Assembly: GCA_035235625.1 (NCBI GenBank)
Contig: CP141147.1
Location: 23,542,756 to 23,606,755 of the forward strand
From: Saururus chinensis
Lineage: Eukaryota; Streptophyta; Magnoliopsida; Piperales; Saururaceae
Length of the DNA: 64,000 bases
Direction of reading: 5' to 3'
The position numbers and the translations under genes are program-made. Under the pieces are notes generated by a model. The model was not told the DNA's origin. It did no database searches and worked only from the letters and a program-made list of their open reading frames with translations. This document shows positions 25,020 through 35,069 of this stretch, in pieces. The stretch's first letter is position 1; the number at the start of each line of letters is the position of its first letter.

Positions 25020-25490
25020 TAACTGCCATATAGGGGTTAACACAGGGCGTCCAGGCTACGCATGAAAGTGGCAACGAGTCTGAGTCTCTTTCACTTGAGG
25101 GATTCAAGAAGCTTAACCCTCCTAGCTTCAAGGGCGGGTAGATGGTTCAGAGGTAGATAACTAGAGATTCCACATGGAGAAGATCTTCAGTGCCCAACGA
25201 TGTGCAGAGGAGGAGAAGATTTGACTTGCAGTCTTCACATTTAAGGGAGAGGCTCAAAGGTAGTGGTTGTCAATGGAGCAAAAGAGGCTCTAGGGTCTCG
25301 TGGATATTCCTTGGGAGGAATTCTTGTCTGCTTTCAATGACAAGTATTTTCCTCTCCACGTGCAGGAAGAGAAGAGGAAGGAATTCCTAAACTTGCAATA
25401 GGGATCCATGACAGTCTTAGCCTGCGGGACTAAGTTTGTGGAGCTCGAACGCTTCACACCTCGCTTCTTTAGCTATAAGTACAAATGTGC
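25020..25490 (+). pseudogene. gag remnant of complex B
   Basis: Across shifting frames the translation shows a Ty3/gypsy capsid pattern: FKKLNPPSFKG, FTFKGEAQRWW-like, PWEEFLSAFNDKYFPLHVQEEKRKEF, then a zinc-finger lead-in. The same [21 protein letters not shown] motif occurs in the gag of element F, so B belongs to the same broad lineage. Several stops and frameshifts are present. The rest of gag-pol is missing: LTR-like sequence follows from about 25500. Confidence 0.8.
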
Positions 25491-25499
25491 GATATTGAA

Positions 25500-26221
25500 T
25501 ATAGATATTGAGACATGATTATGTAGGATGCGACTATTGATACTTGATTTATGCAAGATGTGAATGCTATATTGGATTACACGTGATGTGTATATGTGTT
25601 ATGAACTATGGATGAACATATGACGCACAAGTGGCATGAATGTGTTTAAGGAATGTGATTTACATCATGATGCACATGTGGCATTAACATGTATTTATGG
25701 AATGTGATTTATATCATGATGTACAGATGACATGAATATGTATATGAAATGTGATTATCTTATGATGCATAGGTTTAAAGAATGGTTATGTGATACATGT
25801 TTAGATTGAAAATACATGCGGTGTTTTCATGAGTTTATATTTTGTTTTAAAAACCCTTGCTAAGCTAAGCTCACCCCTCTTTGTTTGTGATTTTTATTTT
25901 GGGCTGCATGTTATGCCATGTAGGTACTTCGGATGAGCTTTATGTTGAACATGATGATGGATATGTGCAGGGATGGAGCTCTACATTTGATGTTATTTTC
26001 TTATCTAGATGATGTGGGTATGTGTGGACTAAGATTGATAATTACTTTCCTTTTATTCCTCTAATTGCTTTTGCACAAAGGGCATGCACACTTACTTCGA
26101 TGTGTATTTTACCTAAGGATGGGTTAAATCTTCCGCATTTCTACTTCACTTCATTGTGTTGCGTACTGCTTCCTACTTGGACCTGGGTCAGGTCAGGAGT
26201 GGCGTGTGCCAGGGCGTGACA
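25500..26221 (+). repeat. 3' portion of the third LTR of complex B
   Basis: This segment aligns with the last 0.8 kb of the second LTR and ends at ggcgtgaca next to the atatt duplication. It contains a roughly 50-bp tandem repeat at about 25618-25770 (catgatgcaca...ggaatgtgattta units). Confidence 0.72.
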
Positions 26222-26226
26222 ATATT

Positions 26227-29200
26227 CAATAGCAAACAACTTTGAGAAAATTGGAAGAGCTAATATATGGGCTTGAGTCGTTTGTCTTTTAATTCCTCAA
26301 ATGCAACCTTAGCTTCATCAATCCAGTAAAAATTGTCCTTTTTAAGCATATTTGGGGGCGGCCCAGTAATGTGTCCGTAACAATTAGTGAATTTCCTGTA
26401 ATAGCTAGTTAATCCAAGGAATCCTCGCAATGACTTGAGAGAATTTGGTTTTGGCAAGTGAACCATTGCAACAATTATATTTGGGCCAACAACAACTCCA
26501 TTTGCACTAATGTTATGGCCAAGATATTGCACCTATAATGAGACAAAAACACAATTTTCTTTTCTAGCAAAGATTAGTTAGTGTGTAACAAATCAAACAC
26601 AATGGAAAGATGTTTGATGTGATCAAACATTGTGGTGTTGTAGTTTAAATTGTAATAAAAGATAACTAGAACAAATTTTCGCAAATATAGTTGAAATAAT
26701 TCATTCATCAAAGTTTGAAAGGTGAAAGGGGCATTTGTAAGCCCAAAGGGCATTACTAAAAATTCATAGTAACCTTGGTGAGTTCGAAAAGTAGTCTTTT
26801 GAATGTTACAAGGAAAAATCCGAATTTGATGATAACCTGACATGAGATCCAATTTTGTGCAATTGTTTTATCCATGTAGCTCATCCAGCAACTCATCCAC
26901 TATTAGTATTGGAAATTTGTCCTTCACAATGATTTTGTTTAGGGCGTGGTAGTGTACACACATTCGCTAAGATCCAACATGTTTCTTGACTAAGAGCATA
27001 GGAGAGGAGTATGAGCTATTGTTGGAGAAATTGTTCCTACTTAAAGCATGCCAGCAACTATTTTTTCTAGTTTTGATTTTTGGAATGGGGGGTACCGACG
27101 TGGTCTCATTGAAATGGGTCCACTCCCAAGCACAAGAGGAATACAATGACCATGGAGATATTGGGGAGGCCAACCCATTGGTTTAGAAAAATATGTCCGT
27201 ATTTTTTCAAGGAGAGCTGACAGTTTTTGGCTGAGATTGTTTTGAAAACATGGATTGACATTATCTGCAGGAACAATAGATTAAAAAAAATTGTGCAGCT
27301 TCTTTATGAGATCTTTGTCAATCTAGAAGTTGCTCACTAACCTTATCAACAAGATTTTTCTTCCCCAACAAAATAATATCTTCATCTTTGTATTTGAATT
27401 TCATCGCAAGTTTATCAAATCCCAAGTAATTGTCCCCCCCCTAGGGTTCCAGCCATTAAGTTCCTAAAACAATTTCATAATTAGGTAGTGGGAGTAGGTA
27501 AAAATCTATAACAAATAATTTATCTTCAAATACTAGACTTACAAATGAACACTCCCACATACTTTGCATTTCCATAACAAATAATTTATCTTCAAATACT
27601 AGACTTACAAATGAACACTCTCACATACTTTGCATTTTATGACCATTGGCTATCACCACATAAAAACTTTTTTCCTTGTTCAAGCAAAGATCCAATTTCA
27701 GTGCTAGGCGATTACTCATAAAATTGTGTGGTGACCATGTATCAATAAATATAGTAGAGACAATAACATTGATTAGTCCCTTAAGTTGCATTGTTTGAGG
27801 ACCTATAGTGCCAGTGATTCCATTAAGAGAAATTTCAGGGAATTCTTCTATCAGTGCATCTTCTCCATCATGGCAAACATCCCCATTTTCTTCTTCTCAA
27901 TAGCCTCAATCAAAAATAATTTTTTGCAACTATGTCCAAGAATGAATTTGTCGTTACAATGAAAGCACAATCCTTTGAAGCTTCTTTCTTGCAATTCAGA
28001 GAGCATCATTGATTTTTTTACAGGTGCTGGAGTAGCAATTCCTTTCCAAGACTCTCTTCACATCCACCCTTGATTGTAATGGTGTTCTTTGAAGACCCCC
28101 ATATGATGATCTCGTCTTCATCACATGTGCTTCATATGAATGGGCCAAACCCTTTGCTTTAACTAAATTAACAGGCCAGCTTGCAAGAACCTTTGCCTTA
28201 ATGGAGTCGTTTAGTTCACTGATAAATTCCCCAACTTGCTGGGACATTGATAAAGGTCCAGCTTTTGGCAATAGTTGCTTGAAAGCCTTTAGATAATCAT
28301 TAATAGAGACCACCTACTGAAATTTCAAAAGTTCTCCATAAAAATTTGAGAATTGACAGGACTAAACCTTGTACAAAGTGCCCATTTATGTTCTGCCCAT
28401 GTTGGAATTCCATTTGTCTCCTTGAGGTTCTGAAACCACAGTTGTGCATCACCCACAAGATGAAAGAATGCCATGGCTGCCCTTTCTTCCACCAGAACAT
28501 AGTGAAATCACAAAACTGTTCTACCTGATATATCCAACTCGTTAGATCGTCAAAACCTTCATAACTGGAAAATTAAAGTTTGACGTGTCTTGCGGCCTGA
28601 GTGAATGCAATGGATTCAGTGCATTCCTTGTTTCCCTCAAAAGAATCGACCATTCAATTGCCAATCAAAGACATGAGGGACGTGAGAATTCTCTTCTCTT
28701 TCTCACCGGAGATAACTGCAACTTCCTTGATCAATTTCTTTCCCACGGTCAGGGCCAGGGGTTCCCATTTTTTGGAATTAAAGTTTGAAGATGCTTCATT
28801 TGATGGGCTTGTTTTTGTAATAAAATATCTAAGTGGCCCAATTGTCTCAATTGACACTGTTTTATGCTTTTAAAATTGTCTAGATAATGGGTTTGAGTCT
28901 GAATACCCATTAAACTGTAGTTTTAAGTGGCAAATCTGAACCATTGGCTGACCTCTAGATCGACGGTCAAGATTGTAGGGTTCTTAACAATGATGTCCTA
29001 CTTTAGTTATAAATACATCATTAGCCATCTTAATACAGTGCCTTAAGCGAGATTACTCTCAGTCAAGTTCTAAACGAGAAACTCATTGTATAATTTTAAA
29101 GAGGATTAGCAGAGATAAGGCTTTATCAAGAGGATTAAGCTTCATTGAAGCTTCTAATGGTTATAAGTATGCCTAAACCTTATACATTATGTTCTATCAT

Positions 29201-29358
29201 CATTATCTCTTAGTATTGTAACTACAGAGTTCCCACTTGTGCTTGTAAGACAAAAAAATGTTCATTTGTCTCTTGAGAAACACAAGTGCATTCCAAAGCT
29301 GGGCAATCCTCCTCATCCACATCCTATTGATCGTCCATGGTTACCTTAGCTACCAAGT
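26227..29358 (-). pseudogene. Element A: gag, protease and reverse transcriptase part
   Basis: From high to low coordinate the minus strand shows a gag-like domain at 27996-28540 (LKAFKQLLPKAGPLSMSQQVGEFISEL, FLWRTFEISVG). A protease-like region follows at about 27400-27900. RT comes next at 26574-26960 ([39 protein letters not shown]). The RT/RNase H connection lies at 26260-26532 (YLGHNISANGV, LRGFLGLTSYYRKF, FYWIDEAKVAFEELK). The YxDD box is degraded (FVLVIFYYNL), and many stops are present. The sequence stops at 26227, where insertion B begins. It is the 5' half of the element continued at 11404. Confidence 0.88.
27508..27639. repeat. 66-bp exact-looking tandem duplication in element A
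   Basis: Two adjacent copies (27508-27573 and 27574-27639) start ataacaaataatttatcttc and differ by only a few bases. The unit is 22 codons long, so the duplication kept the reading frame of the protease region. Near-identity suggests it is more recent than the decay of the surrounding frame. Confidence 0.85.
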
Positions 29359-29424
29359 TGATAGGAACTCTTTTCTGACATTTTCCTATCTTGATAATTT
29401 TGTAGGGAGCATGAAGATTTGAGA

Positions 29425-29506
29425 TGTAAGGTTTCTGATTTTTCTACGATTTTTTGGGATTTTCCTGCTATTTTTTTGGTCATTTTTTGCGGTCTCGAGC
29501 GTTACA
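29425..29506. mobile_element. 82-bp solo LTR of a TRIM/SMART-type retrotransposon
   Basis: The insert starts tgtaaggtttctg and ends gagcgttaca. A perfect 5-bp duplication tgaga flanks it (29420-29424 and 29507-29511). The other LTR of element A has the empty site. Size, tg...ca ends and the 5-bp duplication together fit the solo LTR of a very small terminal-repeat retrotransposon. Confidence 0.75.
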
Positions 29507-29587
29507 TGAGACAATGGAGAAATATATTTTTGGTGAAACACTAAAGAAAACATTCATTTAACAACTACCCTTTTCCTGTTTAGAACA

Positions 29588-29790
29588 AGAAAATATTAGG
29601 TATGAATAGGGTACCAACATGGCATGCTTATGTGGTGCCTATTACCAATCATAAAATGACTTGTTTGTGTTTTTTTTTTCATTGACTCCTTAAAAATAGC
29701 CGACTTAATAGGAAACACAATGATATATCATATTTTGATTCGTATTAGGCATGCCATGTTGGTACTCTATCCATACCCAATATTTTTTCG
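29588..29790. mobile_element. Mutator-type MITE, 203 bp
   Basis: Inverted repeats of about 40 bp (left core ggtaccaacatggcatgc or close to it, with aatatt near the ends) are flanked by 9-bp duplications tttagaaca and ttcagaaca. A 9-bp duplication is the Mutator hallmark. The element sits inside the right LTR of A and is absent from the left LTR. Confidence 0.82.
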
Positions 29791-29983
29791 TTCAGAACAG
29801 GCTTTACAAAATAGGGGAGTTCCTTCTAGCAGTTACAATTTTGCCATCATATTATTGGCTCTTATTTTACAATACAACACAACACATATTTAGATAATTT
29901 ACAATAATGGAGACATGCTACTCCATCAACATGTTAATGAATGTACCCATTACCTAAAGGAGAGATTAAAGGTGTGTAAAAAA

Positions 29984-30614
29984 AGAACGTGGCTATTTAG
30001 ACCCAATTTTTTTCTAGTATACTCCAAATAAATTGAAAAAGAGGTTTGTTTTACTTCATTCCCCAATAGTCCCCCCCTCATTTTGCTCATACTTCCCTAC
30101 TACAATAAACCCCACCCCCTTTTCTTTCAGCGATAGTTTCGGCAGTGAGATCTGGCCATAGAGGTCGGATCTGGATTTGGACTGCGGCGACCAAATCCAA
30201 CAGTGCAAGCTGGATCTAACCTGTGCAAGTAAGATGAGGCACGTGGCCAGATTTGGTTGTGCAGGCCAATCCAGCATGCGACCAGATTTGGCTGCATGGA
30301 CTAGCTTGCACTCTAGATTTGGCATGCACGCTGGATTGGTCGTGCATGTCATATCTGGCTTGTGCACCAGATCATGTAGTGCAGGCCAAATCCAGAGACA
30401 ATAGGTTGGATCTGGGCTACTGCGGTCCATTTGGCCACCAGTGGTGTTGATGCCCAACAACCAAACCTCCACCAAAGAAGAAGGGAGATGTGGGTTAAGA
30501 ATTTTTATTATTTTTAAATATGAGAGATAAGTAAGAGATTTTAGTAAGGGAGGTTGGGGTGAAGAAGACAAAGGGGACACAAGGAAAAAACTAGGGTCCA
30601 AAGAGCCACGTTCT
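29984..30614. mobile_element. Non-autonomous DNA transposon with short TIRs, 631 bp
   Basis: The left end reads agaacgtggctatttagacc. The right end reads agaacgtggctctttggacc as reverse complement. Both ends are flanked by A-rich runs, so the TSD is not resolvable. The middle (30130-30430) is built of loosely repeated 30-35 bp phrases such as ccagatttggctgtgca and gcatgc. A 196-codon frame crosses the element but looks like a by-product of these repeats. Confidence 0.65.
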
Positions 30615-31029
30615 AAAAAAAATTTAAAACCATTTAAGTTATTCAATTAGGGCCCCATATTATGCATTACATCTTAAATGTCAAACCCAATACCTGAGAA
30701 TAAAGGAAACATGCATAGTTTCATAACTTGCTACATCATAATTATAATCAAAATCAAGAAATACCTTCTCCTGATAATAATTTGAGATAAACAAAAAAAT
30801 TAAACCACTCCTATCACAACCTCAAATTTCACACTTCAAATAGATAAACTCTGATTTATAGTGCAATACAAGTTTGCAACATAGTGCCAAATATATTTAA
30901 AAGCTATAGGACTCCAATCCCAAATAGTGTTACCAAAATAAAATCTAGGGTTTAGGGGGAGTGGCAAAAGTCGTAATAATGGGGAACAGTGGAGCAGATA
31001 AAATCTAGAAATAGGAGGCATAATATAAT

Positions 31030-31501
31030 TGGACTTAAATACCCATCGTCGAGGACTCCGGCCGCCTTCCTTTGGTTGCAAAGCCCCCTTCTGCCCTTTT
31101 GCCCCTCCCCCCTCTCCGCCCCACCCCCCAACTCTCTCCCCCCGCAACAATTCCAATCTTTGCCCCTCCTTCTTCGCCAATCTCCTCCCCCAATTTACCC
31201 GCCAAATCCACCCCCCCACCGGATTTTCAAAAAAAGCTCCCATCTTTGGGCCCCGGTCTCCGAGCCCTAGCCTAGCTTCTGTTCCTTGCCCACCGTTTTC
31301 CGGCGCCCCTCCGGTAGATCTGTTCCTGTTTTGCCCGGATTTTGGCGCTTTCTGTAGTTTTGAAGTTTGGCGTGTACTGAAGTGGAGCTGGTTTTGGGGA
31401 CTTTGTGTTGCGCTCTGGTGGTGGGTTGTTTTTGGAACTTGGGTCGAAGCCGGAAGTTATATGCGTGACGTTTGCCGATCTGGGTCGGACTGCGGAGGCA
31501 G
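31030..31501 (+). promoter_or_regulatory. Probable 5' UTR exon of the MUSTANG gene
   Basis: A strongly pyrimidine-rich stretch (31080-31260) of the type common in plant leaders is followed by a GC-richer segment. It ends at a possible donor, gcggaggcag followed by gtgctt, at 31501/31502. The matching acceptor tattctccag lies at 31788-31797, giving a 5' UTR intron of about 296 bp. Open frames crossing this exon (up to 171 codons) end inside the putative intron and resemble no protein. Confidence 0.5.
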
Positions 31502-31932
31502 GTGCTTTTTCGTTGGTTTTGGGTGTATGTTTTGTACGATTTGATTCTTGTGTATTCAATTCTAAAAATAAATAAATAGATGAAAAGATTTGTGTGTCTT
31601 CATTTTGCTTGTATTGAGTCAAATTTCGTCCTTATGTCAGTGGAAAATTATATGGGAATGCTGGAACTGGGTTGGCTCTGGGAAAGTTTAATCACATTTC
31701 GTTATGGTTATGATAAATTAAAAGAAGATAAACATAAACAGAATTGGGTTATTTAGTCTCATATGTTACGATTGTGCCTTTTGATTTTATTCTCCAGGCT
31801 GGAAGACAGACGAATTGCATCAACTATTTGTAGCTACAGATTGAGCTATTTGTGGTGGATGATTGAAGGTGCTCAAATAGCAGGCTTCTTGTTTCTGGTA
31901 TTTTTCAACTCAGTGTAAAATTTATCACATTC

Positions 31933-34200
31933 ATGGCTAATCACGAGTTAGTTCTTGGTCAAAGCCATGATTTAGCACTCGGGCAAGGCCGGGAATTGGC
32001 TTTAGGGCATGCTCACAGTTTGGGCCTTGGACAAGCTCATGATCATGAACTCGGTATTAGCCATCATCCCCATGACCACCACCTGGCCCTTGGCCAGATC
32101 CATAATCACGAATTTGGTCTGCGCCAGACTCATGACCACGAGTTGGCTCTCCGGCAGTCTCACAATCATGGTCACATTCATGAGAATGAATTAGCTCTGG
32201 GACAGAATCACGGTGACTCTTGCAATGAGCATGAACAGCAGCTGGCACTGGCTTCCCAAAGCCATGAATTAGATCTTGAGGATAACCATCAGCTATCTGT
32301 TGTGGACAACCATGATTTAAGTGTTCATCAAGATATGGAACTGAATGTGGACCACAATGAAGGTTTGGCTATTCAACCCATTCAAGAAATTCCTATCTCC
32401 CAAGGCGAACTAGTTGCCTCTCCCACTTTTGTCCAGGAACGTCAACTTTCAACCCATCCCGTTCATGAATTGACTGTTGGACAAGAATTCTCTGATGTGC
32501 TTGCCTGTCGTAGGGCTTTAAGAAATGCAGCCATTGCTATGCACTTTGAAATCCAAACAGTTAAGTCTGATAAGAGTCGCTTCACTGCGAAGTGTGCTAG
32601 TGATGGTTGTCCATGGCGCATTCATGCTGCAAAGCTCCCTGGTGTTCCTACGTTCACAATTAGGACCATTCATGACCAACATACTTGTGGGGGAATCACT
32701 CATCTTGGTCACCAGCAAGCCTCAGTCCAGTGGGTTGCAAGCTCTGTGGAAGAGAGGTTGCGTGAGAACCCTAATTACAAACCAAAGGAGATTTTGGAAG
32801 AAATCCATAGGGTTCACGGGATCACTCTATCCTATAAACAAGCTTGGCGAGGTAAGGAGCGGATAATGCAAGCAGTTCGTGGATCTTTTGAAGAAGGATA
32901 TCGCATTCTTCCACAATATTGTGAGCAGGTTAAACGGACCAATCCTGGAAGTATTGCTTCAGTTTATGGAAATCCATCAGATCATTGCTTCCAAAGGCTT
33001 TTCATCTCATTTCATGCTTCAATTTATGGGTTTGTAAATGCATGCAGGCCCCTTCTTGGGCTTGACCGTACTCTTTTAAAGAGCAAGTATCTTGGGACTC
33101 TGCTTTTTGCTACTGGTTTTGATGGTGATGGTGCACTGTTCCCTTTGGCTTTTGGTGTTGTTGATGAGGAAAATGATGATAATTGGATGTGGTTTTTGTC
33201 TGAACTTCACGGCCTTCTTGAAGCTAATACTGAAAATATGCCAAGGCTTACTATACTGTCTGATAGGCAAAAGGGAATTGTGGATGGAGTTGAAGCCAAC
33301 TTCCCTACAGCCTTTCATGGGTTCTGTATGCGGCATCTAAGCGAGAGTTTTCGCAAAGAGTTTAACAATACAATGCTCGTCAACCTCCTTTGGGAAGCTG
33401 CTTATGCTCTTACAGTTATTGAATTTGAGGCAAAGATAATTGAAATTGAAGAGATCAACCCTGATGCTGCTTATTGGATCAGGCGGATTCCACCTCGTCT
33501 GTGGGCCACAGCTTATTTCGAAGGGTCTCGATTTGGCCATTTGACGGCAAACATAGTTGAATCACTAAATAATTGGATACTTGAAGCTTCAGGTCTTCCT
33601 GTTATTCAGATGATGGAGTGTATTCGGCGCCAGCTGATGACTTGGTTTAATGAAAGGCGTGAGACAAGTATGCAGTGGTCAACTATACTTGTTCCTTCGG
33701 CAGAGAGAAGAGTTGCAGAAGCCTTAGACAATGCTAGGAGTTATCAGGTTCTTCGGGCAAATGAGGCTGAATTTGAAGTTATATCTCATGAAGCCACAAA
33801 CATTGTAGATATTCGAAATCGTTGCTGTTTATGTCGTGGCTGGCAGTTGTATGGGCTACCTTGCTCCCATGCGGTGGCAGCCCTCCTTTCTTGTCGGCAG
33901 AATGTTCATCGGTTTACTGAGAGTTGTTTTACGGTGGCAACATATAGAAAGACATACTCCCAGACTATACACCCGGTACCGGATAAAAGCCTTTGGAAGG
34001 AGTTATCTGAAGGGACACAGAATGGAGAAAAGCAAGTAGAAATTATTATTATTAACCCTCCCAAGTCTCTTCGCCCACCTGGACGGCCTCGGAAAAAGCG
34101 AGTTAGAGCTGAGGACCGTGGAAGAGTAAAACGAGTTGTACATTGTAGCCGCTGCAATCAGACCGGGCATTTTAGGACGACATGTGCTGCACCCATATAA
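31933..34200 (+). CDS. MUSTANG-type domesticated Mutator transposase (MULE/FAR1-like)
   Basis: The 755-codon intact frame starts at an ATG 135 bp after a good splice acceptor. Residues 2-105 are a His/Leu/Gly repeat array of HELALGQ-like units, followed by an acidic linker. A MuDR DNA-binding domain occupies about 180-250 (FSDVLACRRALRNAAI, CASDGCPWRIHA, HTCGG). The MULE transposase core follows, with candidate catalytic residues D378 (LDRT), D444 (LSDRQ) and E543 (ANIVESLN). A SWIM zinc finger lies near 629-655 (CCLCRGWQLYGLPCSHA), an AT-hook-like PPGRPRKKR near 713-721, and a C-terminal CCHC knuckle near 738-751 (CSRCNQTGHFRTTC). Plant MUSTANG proteins are immobile, conserved former transposases with developmental and fitness roles. 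No terminal inverted repeats flank this gene, and the frame is fully intact amid decayed elements. Both points favour a host gene, probably nuclear and DNA-binding. Confidence 0.93.
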   Translation: MANHELVLGQSHDLALGQGRELALGHAHSLGLGQAHDHELGISHHPHDHHLALGQIHNHEFGLRQTHDHELALRQSHNHGHIHENELALGQNHGDSCNEHEQQLALASQSHELDLEDNHQLSVVDNHDLSVHQDMELNVDHNEGLAIQPIQEIPISQGELVASPTFVQERQLSTHPVHELTVGQEFSDVLACRRALRNAAIAMHFEIQTVKSDKSRFTAKCASDGCPWRIHAAKLPGVPTFTIRTIHDQHTCGGITHLGHQQASVQWVASSVEERLRENPNYKPKEILEEIHRVHGITLSYKQAWRGKERIMQAVRGSFEEGYRILPQYCEQVKRTNPGSIASVYGNPSDHCFQRLFISFHASIYGFVNACRPLLGLDRTLLKSKYLGTLLFATGFDGDGALFPLAFGVVDEENDDNWMWFLSELHGLLEANTENMPRLTILSDRQKGIVDGVEANFPTAFHGFCMRHLSESFRKEFNNTMLVNLLWEAAYALTVIEFEAKIIEIEEINPDAAYWIRRIPPRLWATAYFEGSRFGHLTANIVESLNNWILEASGLPVIQMMECIRRQLMTWFNERRETSMQWSTILVPSAERRVAEALDNARSYQVLRANEAEFEVISHEATNIVDIRNRCCLCRGWQLYGLPCSHAVAALLSCRQNVHRFTESCFTVATYRKTYSQTIHPVPDKSLWKELSEGTQNGEKQVEIIIINPPKSLRPPGRPRKKRVRAEDRGRVKRVVHCSRCNQTGHFRTTCAAPI

Positions 34201-34811
34201 GTTATTATTACTGGATGTCTTTGAGGATTTCAGTGTTCTTTTGTGGAAAAGGTTGGTCTATTATAAAGGATCTTTATTTAGTTTTAATCATGCAATTCAG
34301 ATATATTTCATTTTTTTAGTTGTTTAAGGTGATGTTAATGCTTGTTTATGTTGGTTTGCCATAGTTCATGCGAATAATGTCAAGGTGTTTAGGGTGCTGC
34401 CTTTGCTGCTCGGCAAAAGAGTTGTGTTAATATTACTGGTTTTGTCTCGAGTTTTTTGAAATCCAGTCATCTGATTAAATTTATTTTTAGTATCGTGGGA
34501 GTATTTGGTAGCTATTTTTCTGATCAAGGGAGCAATGGCAGGTTCAATTGGCATTTTATTTTAAAGAACGTATAATTTTTATAATAATATTATTATTATT
34601 TTTACTTCCTGTAGTTTTTAGAGTATGCTAATATGGTACTCTAGGTCTAGGCCTACGTTTGGCGGTGCTCATGTAGCTTATTTGTGCCGGCCAAAAGGAG
34701 CTCAGTCATTTAGAGGGTTATTTTTGCGCAAGCCATTTCATGCCCCAGCCAACTTGAGCTGTGCCAAAAGCAACCTAAAATTTTATGCTTTTTTATTGAA
34801 AAATGTTTGAG

Positions 34812-34942
34812 TGACATGAAGCTTCACACACCAAAATTTTATTTTATCACACCATTGATGAGTGGTGCCTATAAAAATGAGCCATATTTATCAACGGTAT
34901 GAAAATGATAAAGATAAGTTTTGAAGTGTGAACTTCACGTCA
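34812..34942. mobile_element. MITE with about 30-bp inverted repeats, 131 bp
   Basis: The left end tgacatgaagcttcacac pairs with the right end, which reads tgacgtgaagttcacac as reverse complement. Similarity continues for about 12 more bases. It lies 0.6 kb downstream of the MUSTANG stop codon. The TSD is unclear. Confidence 0.65.
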
Positions 34943-35069
34943 TAATAGTATTACTCTTTTTTATTTTATGGTTTGTATGTAATTAGAGATTAGTTGTTGG
35001 GGCTCTTATTGAGGATGACACACAAAAAGGCAACAAGGTACACAAATGGGATTTAAGCATGCTTAAATG

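Larger units (their letters stand above)
11410..26221 (+). mobile_element. Ty3/gypsy complex B inserted in A
   Basis: The insert begins tgtaagatc and ends ggcgtgaca, and is flanked by a perfect atatt duplication (11405-11409 and 26222-26226). Joining the flanks restores the colinear order of element A's pol. The insert contains three related LTR sequences in the same direction: 11410-13229, 21681-24720, and a 3' part to 26221. It also has two iMet-type primer-binding sites and a decayed gag. It is therefore not a simple two-LTR element but a recombined or doubly inserted one. A hAT transposon (13230-21615) interrupts it. Confidence 0.85.
9287..29928 (-). mobile_element. Chromovirus A (Ty3/gypsy), outer shell of nest 1
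   Basis: Related direct repeats bound the element at 9287-9577 and 29359-29928. Both read tga(a/t)aggaactc at the left and end with ctccatca. The outside 5-mers are aaatg and acatg, an imperfect TSD. On the minus strand, a polypurine tract (aaagagggaggag) abuts the left LTR, and a ttggtagc primer-binding-like site follows the right LTR. The coding order on the minus strand is gag, protease, RT, RNase H, integrase, chromodomain. The body is split by insertion B (11410-26221), so A itself is about 5.8 kb. The short LTR (291 bp uninterrupted) and the chromodomain fit a Reina-like chromovirus, which is an inference. All frames are broken. Confidence 0.9.
29359..29928 (-). repeat. 5' LTR of element A, carrying two insertions
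   Basis: This LTR matches the left LTR (9287-9577) once two inserts are removed: 29425-29506 and 29588-29790. It ends at ctccatca and is followed by acatg. On the minus strand the primer-binding-like ttggtagctaagg starts directly beside its inner end. Confidence 0.85.

Noticed and set aside
30056..30646. 196-codon minus-strand frame
   Set aside because: It spans the repeat core of the TIR element at 29984-30614 and both of its flanks; no family resemblance.
31029..31544. 171-codon frame upstream of the MUSTANG gene
   Set aside because: Composition is pyrimidine-driven, the frame crosses the likely 5' UTR donor, and it resembles no protein.
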